A program made the position numbers and the translations under genes. Shown one piece after another: positions 1 through 5,721 of a DNA stretch of 6,991 nucleotides. The number at the start of each line of letters is the position of its first letter. Positions within the stretch are counted from its first letter, which is position 1. Below the pieces are notes generated by a model that was not told the DNA's origin, searched no databases, and saw nothing but the letters and a program-made list of their open reading frames with translations. This DNA is from Bacillota bacterium (GTDB lineage: Bacteria; Bacillota; Clostridia; Lachnospirales; Lachnospiraceae), in the NCBI GenBank assembly GCA_023458855.1, contig JAEWWQ010000247.1, positions 1 to 6,991 on the forward strand. Direction: 5' to 3'.

Positions 1-568
1 CATCAAAATGGGTATGTCGAAATGGCGGAGCCAAAAAAACCATCGCTCTCGGTTTAAAATCATAAGTAATCTCATCAATATTCAAAAAGCCTTGTAAATC
101 TGCCAGTCCGGCAGCAAAAAAGCCAGCATTGGATGGGGCTATCAGTATTGAGTCATATCCGTATTCAATTCCTCCAGACTTAAATGGGAAAAAAATAAGT
201 TCCTGTTTCTTCAGCCATTCAAAAGTATCCGTTCTTAAGGACTCAAAATTACTGTTATATACATCCTCATACTTTGGTTTATCCGTATCTTTTTCATCTG
301 CAACCAGCAGACAGTCTGGATCACGTCTGCGCATATAATCATCTGTATAATTTACAACAGTTCCATTTTTACATTTAGTGACTGTTGCTTCTAATACAGT
401 GCCCATACCTTCTACATCATATTCTACATGGAATACTTCATTTTGTGCATTCCCCATTGCAAGCGTAATTAGTTCCTCTCTTGTCTTTGGAATGATAATA
501 CCCCTCGATTCCTCCAGTATTTCAAGCACATACTTTGGTAAATTCAGTTTACTTAAACTTCCTATCAT
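1..568 (-). CDS. DUF4914-like protein, N-terminal part (partial, runs off window)
   Basis: The minus frame is open from an ATG at 568 to the window edge, giving 189 residues with no stop, so the C-terminal part is missing. The start is supported by GGAG at 579-576, 7 bases upstream. The protein begins MIGSLSKLNLPKYVLEILEE and contains GIIIPKTREELI (residues 23-34), YMRRRDPDC (78-86), SNAGFFAAGLADLQG (146-160) and LAPPFRHTHFD (179-189). I recognise this pattern as the large DUF4914 family of Clostridia and Bacteroidetes, roughly 600 or more residues long. Some members carry a phosphoenolpyruvate carboxykinase-like annotation that I cannot confirm here. There is no signal peptide or membrane segment in the visible part. 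The family call rests on memory of conserved motifs. Function is unknown. Confidence 0.75.
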   Translation of the reverse strand, partial: MIGSLSKLNLPKYVLEILEESRGIIIPKTREELITLAMGNAQNEVFHVEYDVEGMGTVLEATVTKCKNGTVVNYTDDYMRRRDPDCLLVADEKDTDKPKYEDVYNSNFESLRTDTFEWLKKQELIFFPFKSGGIEYGYDSILIAPSNAGFFAAGLADLQGFLNIDEITYDFKPRAMVFLAPPFRHTHFD

Positions 569-632
569 ATTTTTTCTCCATTTCTTTGCAATTTTGGTGG
601 GTACGTAACATAGTATCCCAAAACCTCCTTAA

Positions 633-659
633 ATTATGAGAAACACGCTGGCAAGCCAA
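633..659 (-). promoter_or_regulatory. weak candidate promoter for the DUF4914-like gene
   Basis: On the minus strand TTGGCT (659-654) is followed after 15 bases by CATAAT (638-633). The -10 matches 5 of 6 consensus bases, but the -35 matches only 4 and the spacing is short. The position just downstream of the terminator of the preceding gene suggests that a new transcript should begin here. Low confidence. Confidence 0.25.
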
Positions 660-681
660 TTCACTTGTCATGAACGAGAAA

Positions 682-712
682 AAGCCGATATCCAAATAAT
701 GGATATCGGCTT
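682..712 (-). terminator. intrinsic terminator after the MpsC-like gene
   Basis: A perfect 12-base inverted repeat, AAGCCGATATCC (682-693) and GGATATCGGCTT (701-712), encloses a 7-base loop. On the minus strand the stem is followed by a short T run (GGCTTTTTCTC), while on the plus strand no T run follows. The orientation and the 43-base distance from the stop at 756 make it the terminator of the DUF2294/MpsC-like gene. Confidence 0.85.
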
Positions 713-755
713 ACTCACAACTTAGAATTTTCCTACTTTGTATTGTCTTCCGGAA

Positions 756-1121
756 TTATTTATTTTTACAAATTTCCTCTAAATTTCTATCAAGAGTTAT
801 CGTAATGATTTTTTCGCCCGTTTTTGTACTTATATCAGAATGAGTGCTGACTATGGCTACATCAATAACATCTGTTATCATTGTCTCCAGATATCCTCTC
901 CCACCTTCAAAGAGTGAAGTGCGAACTTTTTTGAACAACTCAATACCTTGCGCATTATCAGTCAATTTCTGTTCAGAAGGACTTAAAAATCCTGTCAGCC
1001 TGACAACTATCATATCATTTAGAATATATGTTTTAATAGTTTTGGGACCTCTGCCCATATATTCTATTTCAAATTTACTGACTATTTCACTTATTTTGGC
1101 CTCTAGCTGACCTTTTGTCAT
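756..1121 (-). CDS. DUF2294 / MpsC-family protein
   Basis: A 121-residue soluble protein with the family hallmarks GRGP (residues 23-26), NDMIVVRLTGFLSPSE (35-50) and the C-terminal HSDISTKTGEK (94-104). These match DUF2294, a family now named after MpsC of the staphylococcal Na+-translocating MpsABC membrane-potential system. The length is normal for the family. I chose the ATG at 1121 because AGGTGG (1134-1129) sits 7 bases upstream. A longer frame starting with TTG at 1172 is open, but that TTG has no ribosome binding site and is the first three bases of a TTGACA promoter box. No MpsA or MpsB partner is visible, so a transport role is not supported locally. The gene has its own promoter and terminator and is probably monocistronic. 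Family call firm, function open. Confidence 0.85.
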   Translation of the reverse strand: MTKGQLEAKISEIVSKFEIEYMGRGPKTIKTYILNDMIVVRLTGFLSPSEQKLTDNAQGIELFKKVRTSLFEGGRGYLETMITDVIDVAIVSTHSDISTKTGEKIITITLDRNLEEICKNK

Positions 1122-1143
1122 ATATACACCACCTACTGCGCAT

Positions 1144-1172
1144 ACGATACCATGAATCGTTATTCGTGTCAA
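1144..1172 (-). promoter_or_regulatory. promoter of the MpsC-like gene
   Basis: On the minus strand a perfect -35 box TTGACA (1172-1167) is followed by a 17-base spacer and TATCGT (1149-1144), which matches 4 of 6 bases of the -10 consensus. Transcription would start near 1137, just ahead of the AGGTGG ribosome binding site, giving a very short leader. It lies directly behind the aldo/keto reductase gene, where no clear terminator hairpin is seen. Confidence 0.5.
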
Positions 1173-1208
1173 TGACTTTTTTATAAATTAAAAACAGAAA
1201 TCCTTATG

Positions 1209-2327
1209 TCATTCAAAAACAGTAGCAACTTTTTTTAACCAGCTAGTAATTTTAATATGCTGCGGACAGCTTCCTTCGCATTTTTTACATCCGATGCAGT
1301 CAGATGCTTTTCCATATGTCTTTGTATAATTGGTATAATATACTTTCTGGGTAGAAAATGCCTGTTTCTTTTCCTGCTGTTCCGCGTTGTATAATGCAAA
1401 GTAATTAGGTATCATTATGTTTTTAGGACATCCGTCAACACAATACTGACATGCTGTACATGGAATCACAATTGCTTCATTTATCACTCTTATGACATTC
1501 TCAACAATCTCTGATTCTTCCTTGCTGAGCGGCTGGAATTCCTGCATATAGCCTGTATTATCGAGAAGTTGTTCTACAGAAGACATTCCGCTCAATACCA
1601 TCATAACATTATCCAGACTGGCTGCAAATCGTACAGCCCATGATGCTACCGACATATCAGGGCGATGGCTCTTAAACAATTTTTCAGCCTCTTCAGGTAT
1701 TTCTGCAAGGGTACCGCCCTTCACCGGTTCCATAACGATTACCGGTTTCCCGTGTTTGACTGCCACTTCATAACATTTCCCTGATTGAATGCTTTCATTT
1801 TCCCAATCCATATAATTAATCTGAAGCTGGACAAAGTCCACCTCCGGATGTGCTGTCAGTATTTCATCAAGCAAATCCGCTTTGTCATGAAATGAAAATC
1901 CGATTCGAATAACTTTTCCTTCCTCCTTCTTCTTCCGGATAAAAGAAAAAGCATCCATTTTTTTTGCGATCTCATAATGTGATACCCCAAGATTATGAAG
2001 AAGGTAGTAATCGAAATATTCAACACCTATCTTATCCAGCTGCTCATTAAAAATACGCTCCATGTCCTCCGGCTTTTCCAAGAACATAGTCGGAAGCTTG
2101 GTGGCAATGGTAAAGGAGTCTCTCGGATAGCGCTTTACAAGTGCTTCTCTCAGGGCTGATTCACTCATAAAATTATGATACATATAGGCAGTATCAAAAT
2201 AAGTAAAGCCTCTTTCCAAAAATATATCTACCATTTTATTAAATTGTTCTTTATCTATTAAAGTCTGATCATTCTGATCAAGCAGCGGTAAACGCATACA
2301 TCCAAATCCTAATTTTTTCTGTTCCAT
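1209..2327 (-). CDS. aldo/keto reductase with C-terminal 4Fe-4S ferredoxin domain
   Basis: A 372-residue cytoplasmic oxidoreductase of the COG1453 type. Residues 1 to about 270 form the aldo/keto reductase barrel, with the catalytic tetrad visible as D45, Y50 (FDTAYMYHN), K77 (ATKLP) and H111 (YYLLHN). The C-terminal part carries two ferredoxin motifs: C290, C293, C296, C300 (CTACQYCVDGCP) and C344, C347, C350, C354 (CIGCKKCEGSCP), enough ligands for two 4Fe-4S clusters. This architecture is common in anaerobes and suggests electron exchange with ferredoxin as well as, or instead of, NAD(P)H. The substrate is unknown. The start is supported by GGAGG (2338-2334), 6 bases upstream. The gene lies 22 bases behind the ECF-S/DUF1893 gene and is very likely cotranscribed from the MerR-type promoter at 3413-3383. 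Family identity is strong. Confidence 0.95.
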   Translation of the reverse strand: MEQKKLGFGCMRLPLLDQNDQTLIDKEQFNKMVDIFLERGFTYFDTAYMYHNFMSESALREALVKRYPRDSFTIATKLPTMFLEKPEDMERIFNEQLDKIGVEYFDYYLLHNLGVSHYEIAKKMDAFSFIRKKKEEGKVIRIGFSFHDKADLLDEILTAHPEVDFVQLQINYMDWENESIQSGKCYEVAVKHGKPVIVMEPVKGGTLAEIPEEAEKLFKSHRPDMSVASWAVRFAASLDNVMMVLSGMSSVEQLLDNTGYMQEFQPLSKEESEIVENVIRVINEAIVIPCTACQYCVDGCPKNIMIPNYFALYNAEQQEKKQAFSTQKVYYTNYTKTYGKASDCIGCKKCEGSCPQHIKITSWLKKVATVFE

Positions 2328-2349
2328 TTCAATCCTCCATTCTGTTTCT

Positions 2350-3333
2350 CTAAACGGCTTTCTGCAATTTTTTTATCGTGTCTTTTAACAATCTGTATGC
2401 CTCTTGCGCGTCTTCAACATTCATGACAGCTTTTTCAAGCGGGCACAATCCATCTCCGGTGCGGTTACTGATCATAGTAACACATGTGCCATAAGCTGCC
2501 TGTATATTATGTTCCTGCAGATACGAATTGGCCGCAGTGCTCATTACCAGACCATACACTTTCTTTACACCGGCATATTCTGCTATCATGGCTGCGGCTT
2601 TTCCAATTACCTTATCAACTATAAAAGCATCCTTCAGAATATCCGGATTGTTTTCATATAGTGTTATGAGAGGTGCAACTCCAGGGCCTTTGACTGAATG
2701 AATTATTTCATGATTTTTAATGATCACACAGCTTGCTTTTTCCTCCTTGATCATTTGTCTGGCTGACTTTAAAATATCGCCACTATCCTCAGATTCAGTT
2801 CTTGCAGTGTTTGCAAAATACTTATTCACGGCTGCTACAATGGCAGGCAACAGCACAAGCTGCACAAGGATTCCCGGAAATCCTTGCAAAAGAGCTCCCG
2901 TTACCGACAATGCCATCAATTTTCCACCACTCATATACAGCAATGCTGTAAAAATCAGACCATATACCACTCTTCCGCATACCATGGACAGTATCAAGGA
3001 AGGATATATAGAAAATTTAAATTTTTTATATAATAACCCACTTATCATTCCATATGTAAACAATTCTCCCGCCATGATTGGCAACATTGGAAAAACCGAA
3101 GGCATCCCAGTAATCAATGATGACATGACTGGTATCATAAGCCCTCCGATTGCACCATACATTGGTCCGCAAAGCAATCCCATCAGAAAAACAGGAATAT
3201 GCATTGGAAGAAGAATCGTACCAGGCACTCCAAAAGCATGCCCCGTAATAAATGGCAGCAAAACGCCAACTGCTGCTAACATTCCCGATAATACAATACG
3301 ATTTGTTCTCTTAGTATTCAATAGACACTCCAT
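2350..3333 (-). CDS. ECF transporter S component fused to DUF1893 domain
   Basis: A 327-residue two-domain protein. Residues about 12-172 are hydrophobic with several membrane segments and resemble the substrate-binding S component of energy-coupling factor importers: LLPMHIPVFLMGLLCGPMYG (41-60), TGMPSVFPMLPIMAGEL (75-91). Residues about 187-320 are soluble and match DUF1893: SCVIIKNHEI (201-210), VDKVIGKAAAMI (239-250) and NRTGDGLCPLEKAV (290-303). DUF1893 has, as I recall, a cytidine-deaminase-like fold, but I see no classical zinc-binding HxE/PCxxC site. No EcfA or EcfT gene is nearby, so a shared energising module is expected. The ligand cannot be read from sequence. Start choice: the ATG at 3333 has only a badly spaced GGCGGA, whereas a TTG at 3321 has GGAG (3331-3328) at a 6-base spacing and would give MNTKRTNRIV as N-terminus, four residues shorter. 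It lies first in an operon with the aldo/keto reductase. Confidence 0.88.
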   Translation of the reverse strand: MECLLNTKRTNRIVLSGMLAAVGVLLPFITGHAFGVPGTILLPMHIPVFLMGLLCGPMYGAIGGLMIPVMSSLITGMPSVFPMLPIMAGELFTYGMISGLLYKKFKFSIYPSLILSMVCGRVVYGLIFTALLYMSGGKLMALSVTGALLQGFPGILVQLVLLPAIVAAVNKYFANTARTESEDSGDILKSARQMIKEEKASCVIIKNHEIIHSVKGPGVAPLITLYENNPDILKDAFIVDKVIGKAAAMIAEYAGVKKVYGLVMSTAANSYLQEHNIQAAYGTCVTMISNRTGDGLCPLEKAVMNVEDAQEAYRLLKDTIKKLQKAV

Positions 3334-3382
3334 TCCGCCGACTTCATCGACATTATACTTTTATAATACGCTATTTTTTCTT

Positions 3383-3413
3383 AGCATACTCCTTAGAGCT
3401 AAGTCCATGTCAA
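3383..3413 (-). promoter_or_regulatory. MerR-type promoter and operator of the ECF-S/aldo-keto reductase operon
   Basis: On the minus strand a perfect TTGACA (3413-3408) is separated by 19 bases, two more than usual, from TATGCT (3388-3383). Inside the spacer is the dyad CTTAG-CT-CTAAG (3403-3392), whose centre lies within one base of the spacer centre. An overlong spacer with a centred dyad is the hallmark of promoters that MerR-family activators untwist. Transcription would start near 3376, about 40-50 bases before the gene. No MerR gene is present in the window, so the regulator is inferred. Confidence 0.65.
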
Positions 3414-3438
3414 GTTTTTCTTTTTGTTTTCAGTTTTT

Positions 3439-3467
3439 CAACAGGATACAAAACACAACAGGATACA
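3439..3467. repeat. 12-base direct repeat behind the nitroreductase gene
   Basis: CAACAGGATACA occurs exactly twice, at 3439-3450 and 3456-3467, with a 17-base period, in the AT-rich gap just past the nitroreductase stop codon. Its role is unknown. It could be a slippage or duplication product or a paired protein-binding site upstream of the MerR-type promoter. Confidence 0.8.
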
Positions 3468-3469
3468 GA

Positions 3470-4006
3470 TTACCATTTTTCATATCGGATTATTTCCTCT
3501 GACATTTTTCGCGGTCTCTGTTTTGATGACTCATCACCATATCCCAAGGTTATGATTCCACACACATACTTATCCTCTGGAATATTCAGAATCGGTCTTA
3601 TGTCCTCCTGTTCAAACCATGCCGTCCAGCAAGTTGCTAATCCCAAGTGCTCAGCTTCAAGTAAGATATGGGTGATTGCAATTGCAGTATCCCGAATTAT
3701 TTGCTTTAATTCAGGTTCAGGACTGTTCTCATTCAGTGTAATTTCATTATTGTCAGAAATACGGCATCTGCTATCTGCAACACAAACGATAAATAGCGGT
3801 GCCGACATCATCCATTGCTGATTATGATCAGCCGCAGACAGTTTTTCTTTCGTATCTTCTGATTCTACTATTATGAATCTCCACGGCTGCGTATTGCTTC
3901 CGGACGGTGCCAGTCTGGCACTTTCCAGTATCTGTTCCAGTTTTTCCTTTTCCACTTTTCTATTCTGATATTTACGTATACTTCTTCTATTCTCGATTTC
4001 CTTCAT
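3470..4006 (-). CDS. nitroreductase-family flavoprotein
   Basis: A 178-residue protein of the FMN-dependent nitroreductase superfamily, of normal length for a compact member. The N-terminal ENRRSIRKY (residues 5-13) supplies the phosphate-binding arginines. APSGSNTQPWRFIIV (33-47) is the flavin and dimer-interface signature. ATCWTAWF (124-131) and LGYGDES (154-160) with the final arginine/lysine stretch match the C-terminal half. Such enzymes reduce nitroaromatics, quinones or flavins with NAD(P)H in the cytoplasm, usually as dimers. The true substrate is not evident. The start is supported by GGGAG (4018-4014), 7 bases upstream. It follows the SDR gene by 53 bases with no hairpin between, so the two are probably cotranscribed. 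No convincing terminator follows, so read-through towards the MerR-type promoter region is possible. Confidence 0.93.
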   Translation of the reverse strand: MKEIENRRSIRKYQNRKVEKEKLEQILESARLAPSGSNTQPWRFIIVESEDTKEKLSAADHNQQWMMSAPLFIVCVADSRCRISDNNEITLNENSPEPELKQIIRDTAIAITHILLEAEHLGLATCWTAWFEQEDIRPILNIPEDKYVCGIITLGYGDESSKQRPRKMSEEIIRYEKW

Positions 4007-4059
4007 TTTCTAGCTCCCATCTGCGTCTACGCGTAAATCTGTCTTAATCAGTACTATTT

Positions 4060-4800
4060 TCAGTCGGCCTTATAATACCAGTTCCAGTCACCGTGATAAA
4101 CCATTCTTTTATTCATTCCGCCATCCACAGTAATGGTCTCTCCGGTAATAAAATCCTGCTCACATAAAAATAGTACCATATTCGAAATATCTTTTGTAGT
4201 GCCTATTTTTCCTGCCGGAATTGCAGCACGGTCTTCACGGCTATAGTCCTCCTGCTCCGATACGTTGATCCAGCCCGGTGCAATACAATTGACAAGAACC
4301 TCCGGTCCAAGGGATATCGCCAGTGCATGTGTCAACGCAACGATCCCGCCTTTCGCACTTGCATATGCTTCCGTATCAGGTTCCGACTGAAATGCACGTG
4401 AGGAGGCAATATTAATAATCCGTCCTTGATTTTTGATTAATTCGTCTTTACATAAGCGACTTAATTCATATGGAGCCTTCAGTCCGATTGCTAAAGTATT
4501 ATCAAATTCTTCATACGATAGACCGGACAAGATTCCCCTATTTCCACGGCAGGCATTATTAATCAATATATCAATTCGTTTAAGCTTCTCAAGTGCAAAT
4601 TCGATGAATCTTTTTAGTGTCAGCGGATCTGCTACGTCCCCACAAAAATAGAACAGATTTTTATTCTCTTCTGCAAAATCAGCCGATTTCTTTTCCTCTA
4701 TATCAATAAAACATACCTGATCCCCCGCCTGAATAAAATCCAGACATATTTGTTTTCCTATGCCATGTCCGCCTCCAGTAACAACAATTCCTCTATTCAT
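4060..4800 (-). CDS. short-chain dehydrogenase/reductase (SDR)
   Basis: A 246-residue Rossmann-fold oxidoreductase. Visible motifs are the dinucleotide-binding TGGGHGIG (residues 8-15), the acidic D33 at the end of the second strand that favours NAD(H), GDVAD (54-58), NNAC (81-84), catalytic S133, and Y146-xxx-K150 in YASAK. The C-terminal part has the usual APGWI and GETITVDGG. At the position where classical SDRs carry the fourth catalytic residue (Asn in NxK-G type motifs) this protein reads AIGLKAPY, with Gly106. The tail after VDGG (RMVYHGDWNWYYKAD) is longer than in many SDRs and rich in aromatic residues. The start is firm: GGAGG (4810-4806) lies 5 bases upstream of the ATG. It heads the pair with the nitroreductase. 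The substrate is unknown. Confidence 0.95.
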   Translation of the reverse strand: MNRGIVVTGGGHGIGKQICLDFIQAGDQVCFIDIEEKKSADFAEENKNLFYFCGDVADPLTLKRFIEFALEKLKRIDILINNACRGNRGILSGLSYEEFDNTLAIGLKAPYELSRLCKDELIKNQGRIINIASSRAFQSEPDTEAYASAKGGIVALTHALAISLGPEVLVNCIAPGWINVSEQEDYSREDRAAIPAGKIGTTKDISNMVLFLCEQDFITGETITVDGGMNKRMVYHGDWNWYYKAD

Positions 4801-4817
4801 GATATCCTCCCAGTTTT

Positions 4818-4845
4818 ATAATAACATAGAATACAGATGATTAAA
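4818..4845 (-). promoter_or_regulatory. weak candidate promoter for the SDR gene
   Basis: On the minus strand TATTAT (4823-4818) matches 5 of 6 bases of the -10 box. The best upstream hexamer at a 16-base spacing is TTTAAT (4845-4840), only 3 of 6. It overlaps the stop codon of the flavodoxin remnant. Plausible but weak. Read-through from the PadR operon is the alternative. Confidence 0.3.
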
Positions 4846-5011
4846 CAGACAGATCTGACGCCCACCTGGCAACGCTTTCAGAACTCTTAGTATTTTTCTT
4901 AGGTTCAACACAGGCTGTTTCTCCGATAAACTTATTTCCAGAAAGCACTTCCTTTAGCTTAGCAAAACACTTTTCGGCTTGTTTCTAATTCAATAATATC
5001 AGCATACTCAT
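4841..5011 (-). pseudogene. flavodoxin-like remnant, internally deleted
   Basis: Behind the 4Fe-4S gene an ATG (5011-5009) overlaps its stop as ATGA and reads only MSMLILLN before TAG (4987-4985). The same frame then continues for 47 codons, 4984-4844, to a TAA at 4843-4841. This stretch reads as protein: AEKCFAKLKEVLSGNKFIGE, then TACVEPKKNT and a final VARWASDLSV. The pattern of a CF.KLK helix, a short IGE strand and a terminal A..WA..L helix resembles the C-terminal end of flavodoxin-family proteins of Clostridia. The N-terminal FMN loop and most of the domain are missing, and no start codon with a ribosome binding site precedes the fragment. I infer a flavodoxin gene, once third in the PadR/4Fe-4S operon, that lost its middle. 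The flavodoxin assignment rests on remembered similarity. Confidence 0.55.
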
Positions 5012-5721
5012 TGATGTTTCTGACATATTCCAAAGCTGATAGCTTTCTTAGGACATCCGTCGACGCATTCGAGGCAATTTATACATTCGGCCGAATCCAT
5101 ATTGCCGGATTGCACCATCTCAGCTATATTCAGACCCATAGGACAGTTCCTGCTGCACTTTCCACAGGAAACACAGACCATTGGATCGGCTTTGAGCCTG
5201 AATCTCGGAATGTGAAAAAAGTCCGCGAGCTTTTCTCCTATTACCATAAACGGAGCCATCCAGCAGAGACTGTGGCACATGCCACGTCTGCCTGTCAGGA
5301 GCGTAAACAGATAGATTACAGACATAACGATTGCATATACGATGATATACTGCTTATCTATATCTACTAAATACAGAGAATCTGCCTTGAGCGGGCGGTT
5401 ATGTATCCATAGGAACACGATGAACGAAAACCATACCACCCAGATGATGTATTTAGAGAGGTTTTTTCCTCTACTGTGCCAGTTGCGGTTGTTTGCACCG
5501 GAAACGTAATCTTGCACCGCTCCGCCAGGACAGAGCCACCCGCAAAAGAGGCGGCTGCAAACAATTGAAAACAGTAGGAGCAGTCCGAAAACCATTGCGC
5601 TCCCGTTCAGTATGTCATTTACAGCTGACAAAACAATAACAAATGGTGATAAAAAGAAAAATGTCAGCGGAAACATCAAAGCAGAAAAAACAAGTATGCC
5701 TTTGCGAACCCTTTGTCTCAT
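5008..5721 (-). CDS. NapH-like membrane 4Fe-4S binding protein
   Basis: A 237-residue inner-membrane electron-transfer protein. Hydrophobic segments lie at about 8-34, 43-58, 91-106 and 125-143. The NapH/NosR/YccM-type cysteine motif C55-SRLF-C60-GWL-C64-PGG follows the second segment, and a second, partial one (C149, C153 in CHSLCWMAP) precedes the soluble part. The C-terminal domain has two ferredoxin motifs: C183, C186, C189, C193 (CVSCGKCSRNCP) and C213, C216, C219, C223 (CINCLECVDGCP). Relatives pass electrons between membrane donors and soluble or extracytoplasmic reductases. The partner here is unknown; the adjacent flavodoxin remnant suggests a former soluble acceptor. The start ATG overlaps the PadR stop by one base (TAATG), and AAGGAG (5737-5732) lies 10 bases upstream, so translation is probably coupled. 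Confidence 0.92.
   Translation of the reverse strand: MRQRVRKGILVFSALMFPLTFFFLSPFVIVLSAVNDILNGSAMVFGLLLLFSIVCSRLFCGWLCPGGAVQDYVSGANNRNWHSRGKNLSKYIIWVVWFSFIVFLWIHNRPLKADSLYLVDIDKQYIIVYAIVMSVIYLFTLLTGRRGMCHSLCWMAPFMVIGEKLADFFHIPRFRLKADPMVCVSCGKCSRNCPMGLNIAEMVQSGNMDSAECINCLECVDGCPKKAISFGICQKHQ

Noticed and set aside
1173..1208. AT-rich weak inverted repeat as terminator of the aldo/keto reductase operon
   Set aside because: There is no GC-containing stem; only A and T runs can pair, which is too weak to call.
2720..3502. Long plus-strand open frame of 260 codons
   Set aside because: It lies opposite the ECF-S/DUF1893 gene, whose protein matches known families. The antisense product shows no recognisable domain and its start lacks a ribosome binding site.
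4020..4045. Small dyad around TACGCGTA and GCGTAGACGC before the nitroreductase gene
   Set aside because: The arms are only 4 bases and there is no matching site elsewhere in the window, so it cannot be told from chance.
5011..5370. Plus-strand open frame of 119 codons
   Set aside because: It is antisense to the 4Fe-4S membrane protein gene, whose cysteine motifs are unmistakable. It is a shadow frame.
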